Assembly (NCBI RefSeq): GCF_026230105.1
Contig: NC_079480.1
Span: 19,076,488-19,140,487 of the forward strand
Source: Diorhabda sublineata
Lineage: Eukaryota > Arthropoda > Insecta > Coleoptera > Chrysomelidae
Direction of reading: 5' to 3'
Length of the DNA stretch: 64,000 nucleotides
In this document: positions 11,050 to 22,984 of the stretch, in pieces
Layout: each line of letters begins with the position of its first letter
Numbering within the stretch: the first letter of the stretch is position 1
Notes under the pieces: generated by a model
Database searches by the model: none
Seen by the model: the letters and a program-made list of their open reading frames with translations, nothing else
Told to the model about the DNA's origin: nothing
Position numbers and translations under genes: made by a program

Positions 11050-12364
11050 GAATTCTTTGTTGTTTACGGACGTTTCAAGAATCAGGGTGATTACCGATCA
11101 TAACACATTGTTAAATTGTGAGAGCATAAAATTTTATATTCTAGTAGCTTTGATATTTCATTAAGAAAAATACAATTTGTGTTCAGTTTTTTTTTGCTTG
11201 GTATTGCAGATGTATCGTCTGAATTGATTTTTTTGCTGACAACTGTAGATTGGATCATTTCAACAACTTAAATATCCAGCTCCGTTTCCTTCTGTATCTG
11301 CGTTTTTTCTGGTTTTTGTTTATTCACACTTATTCACTGTTCTGTCATCCGTCATTCTCACTATGTGTTTAAACTAATCATTGAAACCAAGTATTTCAAA
11401 ATTATTTGGAAAGATACTGTATAAGTTACAGGATCTAGGAACAGCAATTTTTTTCCCTGTTTTAAGTATTTCCAATAATTTGGATCCATTGTCAAAATAA
11501 TGGAAATTAAGACGATACGTGTTCAGAAAGTCTCTGAAGACGATAGCTTGGTGATTTCTTGTATGTTGTTCAGATCCCATTTGCTTTTAGTTTTTCTCAA
11601 AGCTGAACTTTAGTACTTTGCGCGATTTTAAACGGCCATATCTCACTTGATTTTTTTGCTACAATGAAAAATGAAACACGAAAACTAAAAAAAAATCGAC
11701 AATTTCGTGCTCTTAAAAATTATTTTGACAACTTTTTTCAAAAATAAGTACTTTATACTGGTCATACTATCAGAACCTATTTTAAAAATGTGTATATCGT
11801 GAATAAGAGGCGATTTTTTAAATGGAGTTGAAGAAAAAGAGATTTTCATTATTTTTTCTTAGGAAAAAATATTCTCTTCATAACTCGCGTAGATTTGATA
11901 CTAGGAACTCAACAAAAAACAACAAAACAACAACAAAAAACAAAATAAAAGTTTTCATGAGTTTTAACTGGAAAATGTATTTTTTCTTGGTTATTGTAAG
12001 TGAAAACTTTTCATTTTGGTGTTTAAAATTACCAATCAGCTTTCAACAAGCAATAATTCCGATTATATTGGGTCTGCATATTTCGTACATAAACGATTTT
12101 TCTGATTTTCTCATGAGCTATAATTTAGCTCTCTACAAATTTTTCTATTGAGTGCATATTTTAGCAGTTATTCATGAAAAAAAACTGAAAATATAGTTTT
12201 TCTCCCGACTATGTTGAAAAGTATTGACAGATTGTAGAACAGAATTTGCTTAAAATCAGTTAATTTATTGGTTTCCCCAATTAGAAGGATTCGCATCCAG
12301 CCCCAAATAAAAACAACTAGCACAATATAAACTAAAAACCAAAAACTTCTTTCATCGTCTTTTC
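11050..12364. other. AT-rich stretch with a Penelope-type tail motif
   Basis: No gene is supported. At 11532-11560 the plus strand has tctctgaagacgatagcttgg, almost the same as a motif at 22835 behind the Penelope-like GIY-YIG remnant. This may mark another decayed 3' end of that family. The rest is AT-rich with several poly-A and poly-T runs. Confidence 0.35.
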
Positions 12365-12640
12365 TACAGACTGAAGGCCATAGTCCTGCAGAAATCCATC
12401 GGAGAATGAGTCGTGTGTATGGAGAAAACTTCATGAGAGATGGTGTTTTGCGGGAATGGTGTGAATCTATCGTTTCAGATGACCTGGTTCAACGAGTTGA
12501 CAGAATGGTTAAAGATAACTTCATCATTCGCCATTATTGCTTTGCTTTCAGAATTTCCAGTAATTTCAAGGTCTGTTTATTAGCGGCAACTTTCTTTAAA
12601 CAGAGTTTTGAAAAGCATGTCCACACAAGTCTCAATATCT
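12365..12640 (+). pseudogene. mariner transposase N-terminal remnant
   Basis: The frame reads GHSPAEIHRRMSRVYGENFM, then RDGVLREWC, then SIVSDDLVQRVDRMVKDN. This matches the DNA-binding half of insect mariner transposases (AEIHRRL..VYG...M, V..WC, the GRPS linker lost, then DDLVQKVDE). About 15 residues are deleted between WC and SIVSDD. The catalytic half is absent. No inverted repeat is recognisable. Confidence 0.75.
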
Positions 12641-13299
12641 TCGGAAATTATGATGAAAAGTGTACGAATCTGTTGGTAATGAAATTATTGTTCTATATGA
12701 ACTTGTCTTCTATGCATATCCTATTGGAGGTGGAAAAAAAAGCGACCCTCGTATGTTTAATCAATATTTTCATCAGTAGGTAGTTTTAATCATCAATAAA
12801 ATAAAATTTTCATTGTCGCCCAAGCTTTTTGATCATATTTTTGTAACCTAGTATTATATTTTCATGTTGAAAACGGTGAATAATTGCTTTCGATTGTATT
12901 TGAGAATAGGAACATTGATTAATAAACTTTTTTAATGAAGTTACCGTGACGAAACGTCCTTTTCGATTTGTCTATCTCCATACCGCATCCTTGTTCGCTC
13001 TGTGGGGCGTCTTACACATGATGATCTTAAAAGACAGATCTTTAAACTTTTAATTGAAAATTCGGGATCATCTGAAGAATTTTTACCAAAACCATTAATT
13101 TAAAAGTTTCCTTATACACTCACTATCTTCTTATTTATTTTCTCACAATACCGATTAAATTGACAGGTATAGGATGAATGAACTATAAAAACTATAGTGA
13201 GAAACCACCCCTAATTCAACTGAGATATTGAAACCCTTCATTTTCAGCTTCTTGATTCATTGGAGAATGTTAAGTTACACACACACGTGTACGTGAAAA

Positions 13300-14550
13300 A
13301 GTCGATCCCTCTAAACATTCACCCCCAAATTAATCCATGGATGGATACGAAAAAGGACATGCCCCCTGTTATTTCGACAGGTCTTAGTTCGCGTTGCAGT
13401 TTCGCGCGTAGACTCCTTCCTCTCCCTCAAGTTCTATGGGAGCTTCTGGAGGTCTTACTGTATGTGTTTTCGCTGCCTCGGGTAAGCACTTTCCAACATT
13501 TTTCGGGAAAATAGGATCTAATTCTAGTGGTTCTTCGCCTTTTTTACAGTGTCCTCTTGTGGGTTGACTCGTAAACTTTTTTATTTTTTTTTATGTGTTT
13601 TTTCTTGGGTGCCTTTCGAGACTAGTTTATTTGCTCCTGTCTTCTTTCTTTATTTTGGCTTCTGTGTCCTACTGAGGGTGCAGCCCGCTTCCCCGTCCAT
13701 TTCCGCGCATCTCACGCAATGTACGTCCATGCTGCACGTTCTAATTGGTGAAAACCTTGGCACCTATTTTGCAGGACTGCTCTTGTGCGGGCTCTATGAC
13801 TACCATGTATATTGGTAATAATTTTCTGGTATTGTCAGCGCTTTTTTGTGTACAACTTGTTAGTACTTTTTGAGTTCCAGTACATTTACCCTCAGCTCGA
13901 TTTCGACATCTGACACAGAGGTATTTACAGCCAGTCTTCTTCCGATGACTCAATCTTCTTATACTCGCTCAGGAGCATACTCATTTTGTTGAAATCACCT
14001 CTTGTTGCCGTTGTTATTTTTCCTGCGTGGATTCCCATTTTACACTGGGCGTTAATTTTCATCCATACCAACTGCTTTGATACTGCTGTCCACATGAGAT
14101 ACTTATTGGAGTTGGTCTTCTCCCCGATTTTGTCTGTTTCTCCTCCTCCATTTTTTTAGTTCTTGTATTTGTTTATTTGCTGTATCTCCTTCTTCAGAAG
14201 GTTTTTCTCTCCACTTTCTTTCTCGTTATCTTGTTATTCACTGCGGTATCTTCTCTCTCCATGAGACAGTCATCCATTTGCTTTACTCCGGAATCTTTGG
14301 AATCAGAATTCATTGTTTAACATTTGGAGTTCTCTTCTCTTTTATCTTCTATGATATTAGATCGAGCGTCTTCTCCGCTTTTTTATTTTGCAAAGTTTCA
14401 AATATTTCCATAAATTTTAACATATTTTTATCTATTTTTTGGATAGTTTCTAAAAGGGAAACTATTCTCTCAATAGGAGTTTTCATTTCTTCTTGCTGTC
14501 TCCTATTCTCCCTTTTCTGAATCTTGCAGTCTTCTTCATGCACCATGTAA
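13300..14550 (-). pseudogene. Possible jockey-like LINE ORF1 (gag) remnant
   Basis: This stretch is richer in G+C than its surroundings. Its complement gives fragments in changing frames that resemble a LINE gag protein. An N-terminal charged helix (RRQQEEMKTPIERIVSLLE) is followed by pieces of Cys/His knuckles (CQGFHQ, HCVRCAEMDGEAGC). The knuckle order fits jockey-type ORF1. The frame breaks are many and the call rests on spacing of a few Cys and His residues. An unrelated host fragment cannot be excluded. Confidence 0.35.
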
Positions 14551-14559
14551 CATAAACAA

Positions 14560-15590
14560 ACTAAGTATTCTTGATAGTATTAGAGTTTTTCTTGGTTCTA
14601 TTAGAGCTGCTTCTAACCTGAATGATCACGAACTCTACTTAATAAAAATTGTTTGTTTATAAATACAGAGCATTCTATAACTTGTTGATAAGGAGCTTCT
14701 TCTTCTTCTATTCACGTGAAAAAAAAATACAAGGTTTAAGTAGACAAAAACAAATGGCCAGGCTTAAATTAATAAACAATATCCTAAAAAAACTACATGC
14801 GCTGGAACTCAACATTGAAGGCATGATCTACAAGATATCTCAAAATAGGCACTTAGGGATTTTTGATGTGTGTGTTTACAAAGTTAATCCTGTGACTAGC
14901 ATCCTGAGGCTTCAATTCTTGGACGAACTGAGTTTTGTAATAGTGCAGTTCCAAAGTTTTTTGTTAAATTCGAAATAATGATGAAACCATATCATATAAG
15001 ATCTCTAACGATTTTATTAACGTTATTGCGAACATCCTTTTGTAAAGTAAATAAGACTATAAAAAAATTCTATAAAACGGGTCACATTATATGAAAGTAA
15101 ATAAGAATGTTTGCCAAAACATTTTCCTTTATTTGTTAGTGAAAATGTTAAGTAACAAGTGTATATTAGTTAAGAACAATGGTTTACCCCACAAATAATA
15201 ATAAAAATAAACAAAAAATCATAAATTAATTTCAGAAGCTATAAAAATACACGAGACGTTTCATAGTTAAATAAAGTCGAACAAACATTTCACAATACAA
15301 GTATACACATGTTATCATAAAAGAAAAATCTACTTGTTCACCTCAATTTATCGAAAGTTAGCAAACATTAGAGAAATTATTTAGATTTCACATAAAGTTA
15401 TTTTTTAAGATATCAGAGAGGGAGCCATAAATTTAAAACCAGTGAAAATTTTGTCATAAAAAGTAGATTTTTATATAACTTGAAACATATAGTTACACAA
15501 ATGTGTTAAAATGTCAATGTAAAGTGCTGAATACTGTTTCTCCATTTTTAAGCGGTTACATTTTTACCTTCAGTCTTCATCAACTGATCA
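14560..15590. other. AT-rich stretch, nothing recognised
   Basis: A 109-codon open frame at 14649-14978 on the plus strand shows no motif and low-complexity composition. The rest is AT-rich. I see no supported feature. Confidence 0.35.
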
Positions 15591-15599
15591 CACTACTTG

Positions 15600-16030
15600 T
15601 AAGATTGAGGCGAATGATCTAATATGCATCTATCAAGTGATTGATGTTCGTGATCGGCAAAAAGTGCTTCCAGTATGACAACGATCCCAAGCATTCTTCG
15701 AAGCTAGTGCAAATAGTATTTGAAAGAATTCAAAAGGAAGAGTGTACAGAGATGAAGATTCGGCCGTAGCAATTGTCCAACTTCAACCCAATTGAGTTTT
15801 TTTGGTTCAAACAAGGGAAGTCAAAATGCAATTTATTACTTCCATTGGAATATCCTGAAAACAAATGAATTCAAATGATTGTTTGTTTTTACAGAAAATG
15901 TCAAAATTTGGCACCAAAATAATGAATTCCAAAGATGGATACATTGATAGATCAAACATTTAAGTATTTAAAAACTACAGACTATCTAAGTATATATGTT
16001 TTCTAAAAAATAAATATCAAAATTGATCGT
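15600..16030 (+). pseudogene. Tc1-like transposase C-terminal remnant (copy A)
   Basis: This copy reads QYDNDPKHSSKLVQIVFERI, then QLSNFNPIEFFWFKQGK. These are the D-N-D-P-K-H and N-P-I-E-x-x-W blocks around the second and third catalytic acids of Tc1 transposases. The text after it (acagaaaatgtcaaaatttggcacc, then aaaaactacagactatct near 15970) is found again, inverted, in copy B. Confidence 0.75.
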
Positions 16031-16044
16031 ATTTTTTATTATGA

Positions 16045-16240
16045 TGATCAAGTGCAAAAAATTGTCACTGGATGGGTTCCACATACTCTTAACAATTTCC
16101 AAATGGTAGATGATGAGGTTCGAGCTTTTATGTTGTGAAATCTATGGTTACAGAATTGCATTAATGTAATGCTTAACGAGGTTATATCGATGATCGTACG
16201 ACGCGCTTCATAAGTTTCTATAGGCCTAACGATTAACAAA
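16045..16240 (+). pseudogene. Possible hAT/BED transposase scrap
   Basis: The frame reads KIVTGWVPHTLNNFQMVDDE and then VRAFML, later NVMLNEVISMI. This is similar in spacing to the start of the RNase H-like region in BED-finger hAT transposases (S-x-F-x-x-V-E-D-x-x-F). Only about 60 codons remain and there are stops. It lies between the two inverted Tc1 copies. Confidence 0.35.
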
Positions 16241-16479
16241 AAACCGATCCAATGACTGTCGAATTATTTCAATTAATGTCAAATATGAGTCATAATGAAA
16301 TGAAAAAATGAAATTGCATCAACAAATCATGGAAATCATGGAGTATAAAAGACACGTACATTCAATTATGAAAAGTTTTGAAACAGAATCAAATAAAAAA
16401 AAATTTTTAGAAATAGTTCACATAAATTACCGGTCGAAAGTTTTAGCAGACTTTATAATTTGCGTGATACAAAAAGAAT

Positions 16480-16940
16480 AAAAATAATCAATTTCGATAT
16501 TTATATTTTGAAAAACATAAAGATAGTCTGTAGTTTTTACATATTTCAATTGTTGATGTATACCTCTTTTGATTTTATAATTTTGGTGCCCAATTCTAGC
16601 ATTTTCTGTAAAAGCAAATAATCGTTTGGATCCATTTGTTTTTCAGGATATTCAAAAGATGTTAAGTGGAATTATTAAGCTGCATTCTGAATTCCCTGTC
16701 CAGTTTGAACCAAAACAACTCAATTGGGTTGTAGTTGGGCAATTGCTACGGCCAAATCGTCATTTCTGTACATTTTTCCTTACCAATTCATTCAAATACT
16801 TTTTGTGCAGCTTCGAAAATGCTTGGAATCGTTGGAAACATTTTTTGCCGATTGGGCGCTTGCCTTCAATTTCTACCAGGTGTCCTGCAAAACATCTTCA
16901 AACCATCACCAAGCCTGGTTGAAACAGATTTTTATCTTGA
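16480..16940 (-). pseudogene. Tc1-like transposase C-terminal remnant (copy B, inverted)
   Basis: On the complement it reads KMFPTIPSIFEAAQKVFE, then MTIWP*QLPNYNPIELFWF, followed by acagaaaatgctagaattggg and aaaaactacagactatct. It is the same family as copy A at 15600-16030, in opposite orientation. The two copies share the terminal text aaactacagactatct, probably part of the element's inverted end. Both copies are dead. Confidence 0.75.
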
Positions 16941-16999
16941 TATTCATGATTTAGGTGATTTATTGATTGATGCAATCATGTAAATTGTCAATGTCAAGT

Positions 17000-18720
17000 C
17001 ATATTTTGATGAATACCGGAATAGGTGAAAACGTCAATTTTTTTTAAATTATCTTTCTATCAAAAGATACCTAAAATCAACAAAAAAAAATGGATTCATA
17101 GTGTTCTAGTGACAGAAAACGTTCAGCGTTTCTGATGTATCATTTCTTCAAGTTTTAATTTGAACTATCCATCACATCATCTTGATTCTACACCAATTGA
17201 TACCTATGTATAGGGCCTAAAACTGTTAATCATTTAAGTCTAGTTTAAACAAGGAAATTGTGTTCTTGAATGTGCTAGAAAATCTGTACAAGATTTTGAG
17301 CGTCCATTTTCTAGAAGTTAATGAATAAATAAACTTAATTATTTTCATTATTGAATATTTTGGTACATTCAGTATCATCCTCTTATCTCAAGCGCCATAT
17401 TAAATGGTAAATATTTAGACCACCCTACAAAAAAAATTTTGCGTCGACACGCATTCCACCCGTACATTTTGAGTCAATATATATATTAATTACATATAGA
17501 CGGCTTCCATCTTGAGAATAATAAAGTAAAGAGAGAAAGATATATCGTGGTGCCCGCATATCTGATAAGGCCAACATTATATGCACATTATGCATAGTAA
17601 CCTGGCATTACCGGCATTAACTTCACAACGTGATTGGACAATTATTGTATGAAGTCTTAGGCCCCACCCAATGTTCATTTCTACAGAAGTCCATATAAAA
17701 AACAGGTTTATTTAGGTGATACTTTTAAACATTGAAAATGTTTGTGTGGCTGTAACTAATATAGGTATGTAAATTTAAAAAATGAGTACGTCAATTATGG
17801 AACATTTTATAATTATTCTATACCTTAATTCCGACTGGTTTTATTTATCGCCTTCGGGCAGGTTACTTCGAGTGCGTTCAACCATTGCGATTGTTTATTG
17901 ATGGGAAGTTTGATTATTAACAGATTCTTTGTAGGCTTCTACAGATTCTAGTAAATATTAATATAATAGAATTTGATATTTATCACCGATTATCCATATT
18001 TTGTTATTATACTCAATAAACGACTACATCACTTTACCTAATATATTTATTCAAAACACCTGCCGTATTTTCAAATTTCGGAACCAAATATAACGTATTA
18101 TTCAACATATATAATTATAGTTATAACCTAGAAAAAATAATGTGATGTCTAAGTGTGTAATTACTATTATGCACGTCTTAAATACTATATTTCACATACT
18201 ACAATTAATAGTACGAGGGTGGTTCAAATATAAACTAGAACTTTTGCCTTACACCTTTATAAATTGGGTATTTTACAGTCACCATGTTGCAGCTGCAAAA
18301 ACGAATCGATAAGCGATACTAATAAAATTTATTTGGAGTGCAAAAAAATGAAATAGCTCCATCTTATCTATACATTTCTCTTATTGAGAGTTGTACCAAA
18401 AACACAATCAAATGCATCATTTTTAATATCAATTTTATAATATAAATGTCACGTTTTCAACTAAAAGTCAAAATATGTCAAGTTATTTTATAGTTTTAAA
18501 TAATATAAAACTCGGTTACTATAGAAACCAATTGACCACTATCTTAGACTAACTATTTTATTATTTTTTTCCTTAAAGATAGACCGGAAAGTAAATAAAA
18601 ATGAGACAGTAAAAGTTTTATCACAATAATTTTCTGGCTCGGTCCGACAAAATGACATTTTTTGACCTAAAAATACACAGGAAAGTACTAATTTCTCGCC
18701 CGTTTAAGAAAAGATATTTA
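17000..18720. other. AT-rich stretch with one mariner-like end
   Basis: No gene is supported. At 18211 the text tacgagggtggttcaaatat resembles the terminal repeat of insect mariners. No transposase follows it directly. The part at 17430-17700 has higher complexity but no recognisable content. Confidence 0.35.
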
Positions 18721-18840
18721 GATAAAGACTTAAAGAAAAGACGAAACAGCAAAATTTATCTTTCTTTTAAAAAGTATCAAAAAAAATCTAGTTTTCAAAC
18801 AGAAGAGACTTAAAATCAAGAGCATGTAGATACATTAATA
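18721..18840 (+). repeat. Dispersed repeat, copy 1
   Basis: The segment begins gataaagacttaaagaaaag and acgaaac and ends acagaagagacttaaaatc and aagagcatgtagatac. A second copy lies at 21384-21482 in the same orientation, and a fragment of its tail is at 1575-1605. The first part can fold as a short stem followed by cgaaac, as in hammerhead-type motifs of Penelope elements. That reading is only suggestive. Confidence 0.6.
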
Positions 18841-18989
18841 AAGCTATTTTATATACTATAATAAACTTCATTAAGGAAACAAGAATAATTATTTAAATCA
18901 TACACCAATAGCCTAGTCTGAGGCCATCCCTTCTCCTACTCTCCTACTCACAGACACACATACAACTTTGTTATAGGAAATGTTATTAT

Positions 18990-19600
18990 CAAGTTATACT
19001 GTTTCTAGATAGTTTTCATCACACTATACACACTATCGGAAAGCTTGTCTATTCTGTTTTCGAGCGCAGTTCTTATTCCACTCCAGAGTCCAGGACGTTG
19101 ACCACGTCGTCCCTTTGACCACAAATCGAGCATAAGCCATCCGGTGTCTTCTGGTTTCTTTTGTAAAAGCGCCGAACGATCCATATCCTGTGAGAACCTG
19201 TGTGATAAAATAGGAAGTAGACCTTTGCAGTTTACCCAGCTTCTAAGATATTTTGTTAACATATTAGTCCATTGGAACTTAGAATCCATCTTGTCTCACC
19301 TCTCCTGCCACTTTCTGTATGTCCTTTTCTTAGCCTGCCATTCTTCTGTTAACTTCTATTTTATATAGGAAGCATCTATCAGCTACCATCAGATCTATGG
19401 AAGGGAACCCCACAATCACTTGGGTTATTTCAGCCGATACGGTGCTATAGCCAGAACTATAGCAGAACCACCTTCTGTCCATTTATCACCATCCTGAAGG
19501 GATCGTTTGTTTTTCTGGGTCCCTTTATCACTAATATATCAGTTTTTTGTAGAGCGATCCTGAGGCCATTTTTTCTTAACCATCGGTTCGCCATGGCCAC
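18990..19600 (-). pseudogene. R1-clade LINE C-terminal remnant
   Basis: The complement carries LRKNGLRIALQKTDILVIKG (after the RT domain), a TVSAEITQV segment with FPSIDLMVADR, then SYFITQVLTGYGSFGAF. The full R1 element in this window has the same blocks in the same order (TVSAEAILVLAGIIPIDLL, and QLLCGHGCFAAYFCR). The region therefore belongs to that clade. Stops and frameshifts are frequent. The piece joins the mariner remnant on its left end in the same orientation. Confidence 0.72.
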
Positions 19601-19639
19601 TGTCCATTTACTTTTAGCAGGCGATTCGCAATCAAACGT

Positions 19640-20060
19640 TTCAATAATTCACCAGCTATTAATTAAGCACATTGGTGTGAAGTTTGTGTTTTCATTAATG
19701 TCTTTGCCTTCTTTTCGTAATTTTTTGGCTTGTAACGTAACCATTAAGAATTATACATTTGCTTTTCTCACGATTCGTAGTCCGTCAAATGCCTCTTTTT
19801 ATGGTCCAAATAAATAATAGTCACATGGTGACAAATCGGGACTATAAGGGAGGTATTCCAGTTTGTTCCATTTCAATTCATTCAGTCGTAAACGGAGCTA
19901 TGTGCGGTTTGGTGTTGTTCTGTACCAATATGGCACTAAATATTGAAATATCGGATAGTTTTGATCTGTAGAGAGGTTTCACCGTGTTTGTAAGAGGTTA
20001 TTTTTATACTGCGCGTTCACAATGCGTTGTTCTGTGAGTAAATCACAATGACCGAAAACA
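19640..20060 (-). pseudogene. mariner transposase C-terminal remnant
   Basis: The complement reads QNNTKPHIAPF and then LEYLPYSPDLSPCDYYLFGP. These are the second and third catalytic blocks of a DD34D mariner transposase (normally HDNARPH and YSPDLAP-DYHLF). The first block has the Asp changed to Asn. The N-terminal half is absent. Confidence 0.8.
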
Positions 20061-20389
20061 CGGTACACAACCCCCGCGGTCAGTGTAATCTTCGTTTTAG
20101 CTGTCACACCTTATATAGAGTACACAATTTTAGTATGTGGTGATTATTTGGTACATTAAATTCTCTTCTTCCTCCTTATATCACTGTAGGGCACGCATGC
20201 GAATTTCCTAGTGCGTTCTGTTCAAAATTTAGAAGTCTTGGTACCCATATGACTGGAATTTTTAAATAACCCAGCCGTTTTTAAATTATTCAGAGTAGCT
20301 CACACTAATTCAAAAGAATGTGAACCAAAGCAGTCCACTTTAGCGAAATGATTAAGTTATCCTGGTCTGTAAGGATCATAAATATTTAG

Positions 20390-20392
<3 letters not shown>

Positions 20393-20441
<49 letters not shown>
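20393..20441. repeat. (TA)n microsatellite
   Basis: A perfect (AT)n run of about 48 bp with no recognisable element at either junction. Confidence 0.97.
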
Positions 20442-20444
<3 letters not shown>

Positions 20445-20557
20445 GTGAGCTGATTTTCTTGAGAAAATTTGATTCACAATCACAAATCATCGTTTTAATA
20501 TCCAGTTATTGAAAATTATTCCACGAAGATTAACCCCCAAGAACCTGGCCTGATCTA

Positions 20558-21360
20558 GACGCCACGTTGTTTGGTATTTGTTTGGCAGCCATCAATAGTG
20601 AACGTTTTCAGTGAATTGGTAAACATGGAAAAAGGCCTTAACCCAACCATAACCATAAAAGCTGAACTAGATTCAACTCTGTGTGAAATTGATCTCGAGT
20701 TTAAACGATGCAGTTGGACCTGCGATGACCAGCATCGCGGTGGTTGACCAAATGAGGTGACGATTCCAGAAATGTGGAAGAAAATCCACAAAGTGGTGCA
20801 GGATGATCGTTAACTGAAAGTAGAGGACATAGTAGGCATTTCAAAAAGTGCAGTACATCACATATTTAGTGAAAATTTGCACTTGAGAAAGCTTTCCGTG
20901 AAAATGTTTCCATCGAGTGTTTGGCAGAAGTGAAGCTGGATTTTTATGGCGTATCATAACTGAAAAGAAAAAAATAGCCCAATGAAGGCAAAGACCGTTC
21001 TATCTGTAGGCAAAGTCATGGCTTAGAAGAAATAGTTGTTTCATCAAGACAATGCACCAGCTCACACATTCGTTAATGCAATGGACAAAATTGATAAATT
21101 ACAGTTTGAATTGCTACCTTATCACCCTATTTTACTCCCCTAGGATAATTTTTTGTTACCAGACTTGAAAACATAGCTCGGTGGTAAAAGATTTTCCAAC
21201 AATGAAGAGGTGATCTCAGCTATTTTGAAGAGCTAGACGATTCTTATTATAAAAAGTGTATGCAATCTATTGAACATTGGTAAAAAGATAAATATGTTTT
21301 TTTTTTTCGAAATGTTTTGTATTTTTTTGTCCGGCCAAATACTTCTGGAACTATCCTTTT
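20558..21360 (+). pseudogene. mariner transposase remnant, near full span
   Basis: Decayed mariner copy with pieces in several frames: ELDSTLCEI, then VTIPEMWKKIHKVVQDDR, SKSAVHH, then FHQDNAPAHTFVNAMDKID, FELLPYHPI, and LGGKRFSNNEEVISAI near the C-terminus. The QDNAPAH block keeps the second catalytic Asp. The SPDLAP block is damaged (PILLP*DN). The leader gacgccacgttgtttggta is shared with the copy at 1180. The 3' end may lie near 21355. Confidence 0.85.
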
Positions 21361-21383
21361 GTTGGTGTTAATATCATATTTTA

Positions 21384-21482
21384 ATAAAGACTTGAAGAAA
21401 AGTCGAAACGTCTCTTCCAAAAATTATTAAATAAACTGATTTTAAAACAGAAGAGACCTAAAACCAAGAGCATTTAGATGCA
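21384..21482 (+). repeat. Dispersed repeat, copy 2
   Basis: This is the second copy of the repeat at 18721-18840: taaagacttgaagaaaagtc and gaaacgtc at the start, aacagaagagacctaaaac and caagagcatttagatgc at the end. The stem gactt/aagtc is complete here and is followed by gaaacg. The two copies flank the R1, mariner and (TA)n remnants between them in direct orientation. Confidence 0.6.
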
Positions 21483-21489
21483 TAATAAA

Positions 21490-22379
21490 ATTATGATGTT
21501 TATTACTTTCCAATATAGTTTTTACGGAATTAAAACTAATTTTATACAACTTCGAGTAATATCGACATCATCATTGGAAACCGTACATAAACTTGCAATT
21601 AATGATGCCAAATCACAAAATTAAATTAAATAAATTTAACGAATAAATTTATTAGTTTTCTTCGTTTTATTAGTTTATTAGAAGTTTAGTTTTCTTCAGC
21701 TCTATTAATTCTCCCGACTCGTATAAAAACGTTGGTGAGACGCATGTTTCTAAAGAAAATAATCCAGAAAATAAAATTATTATCGTGAAAGGTCAGAGCC
21801 GAAAGTAGTGACATAAATACGGCGATTTATCGTGAATCTTCAAATCAAGTTTTATTGGCCGAAAAGCCAAAGATATCTGTTTCTGTTTTCCGCCGCGACG
21901 CCTTTCGTGACGGATAGTTTCTATATTCCCCTACAGTCGTCCTCAGTGAATCCTCTCTATTATTTCTACACGTTCATTTCATCCCTACGATTGAATCTGA
22001 CATAACGGCTTCCAAAATATAACACAGTAGACTAGACTACGTGTTAGTATACAAAATTTGAAAATAATGTATTGACTCACTGCTTTCTGCGTTCAAGGAT
22101 TTCCGTAAAAATGTTTTATATGGAAGAATTTTCTGGTCCAAGCCAATATAAGAATAAAATCTTTCATAGCGTAGATCCAATCAACATTTTCTGATATGAG
22201 ATTGTTTTTCCTTTGGGGAATAGAAGTAATATGATAAATAATAAATTCCATGCAAAAGTAGCGGACGAATTTATATTTCACTTGTAGTAAGGTGGTAATT
22301 GAGACAAAAATTTTAACAGCTTCAAACTATTAGATATCATTTGATGACAGAATTAAGATGGCTGTTAATAATCAAGATA
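21490..22379. other. AT-rich stretch, nothing recognised
   Basis: Higher-complexity sequence at 21840-21990 (ccgccgcgacgcctttcgtg) stands out but has no reading frame or motif I can name. The remainder is AT-rich. Confidence 0.3.
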
Positions 22380-22900
22380 ATAAAATAAAGGTCGATTTTG
22401 ATCATTTTCAACAAATATATCATCAAACTATCTTCTCTAAATACAAATCAGAGTTTATTAATCATCCAATATCTAATGTTTTAATCAAATTATTGAGATG
22501 TGCAAATGATGTATTATGATAAAAATTTAGGGGTTAAATAGTGGTAAATATGAAATAAGCTGTGGTGATTGTGACGGAAAATATATTGGGCAGACTAAGA
22601 GATCCGTTATTATCCGGTCTAAAGAGAACATAGCTCATTTAAAATATGGAGTATCGAAAAATCTAGTATCCGCTGCCAATCATAATCACGACATAAATAT
22701 TAATAATATAAAATTGTTAAATATTGTATCCAGGTTTTCCCGCTGAAATTAATTTTCGCGGGAGAAGGTTTATTAGTGGAAAATTTAATATAAAACAGGT
22801 AAATCGATTCATTAGGTTTGAGTTTACCTTCAGTCTCTGAAGACGATAACTTGGTTATCGCCAACGGTTCAAGAAATTTCAACTCAAGTACTGGGATATT
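22380..22900 (+). pseudogene. Penelope-like element, GIY-YIG endonuclease remnant
   Basis: The frame from about 22548 reads YEISCGDCDGKYIGQTKRSV, then ENIAHLKYG, a gap, and DININNIKLL. This is the GIY-YIG-type endonuclease of Penelope-like retroelements (Y-x-I-x-C-x-x-C-x-x-x-Y-I-G-Q-T-x-R). It cuts target DNA during insertion. The two Cys of the Cys-x-x-Cys pair are kept. Upstream (22400-22500) a short coding-like stretch may be the linker after the reverse transcriptase. Downstream, tctctgaagacgataacttgg at 22835 is an element tail motif also seen near 11532. The reverse transcriptase domain is not present. Confidence 0.75.
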
Positions 22901-22984
22901 AAATGGTGGCGCTGCAAAAGCTACTCGCGACTAAAAGTGTTTGTAGTCGATTTTGCCACAAATAATTTACATTTACAATTTTTC

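Noticed and set aside
16626..16983. Three overlapping plus-strand frames
   Set aside because: They are the complement of the inverted Tc1 transposase remnant.
20555..20791. 78-codon minus-strand frame
   Set aside because: Antisense to the mariner remnant that starts at 20558.
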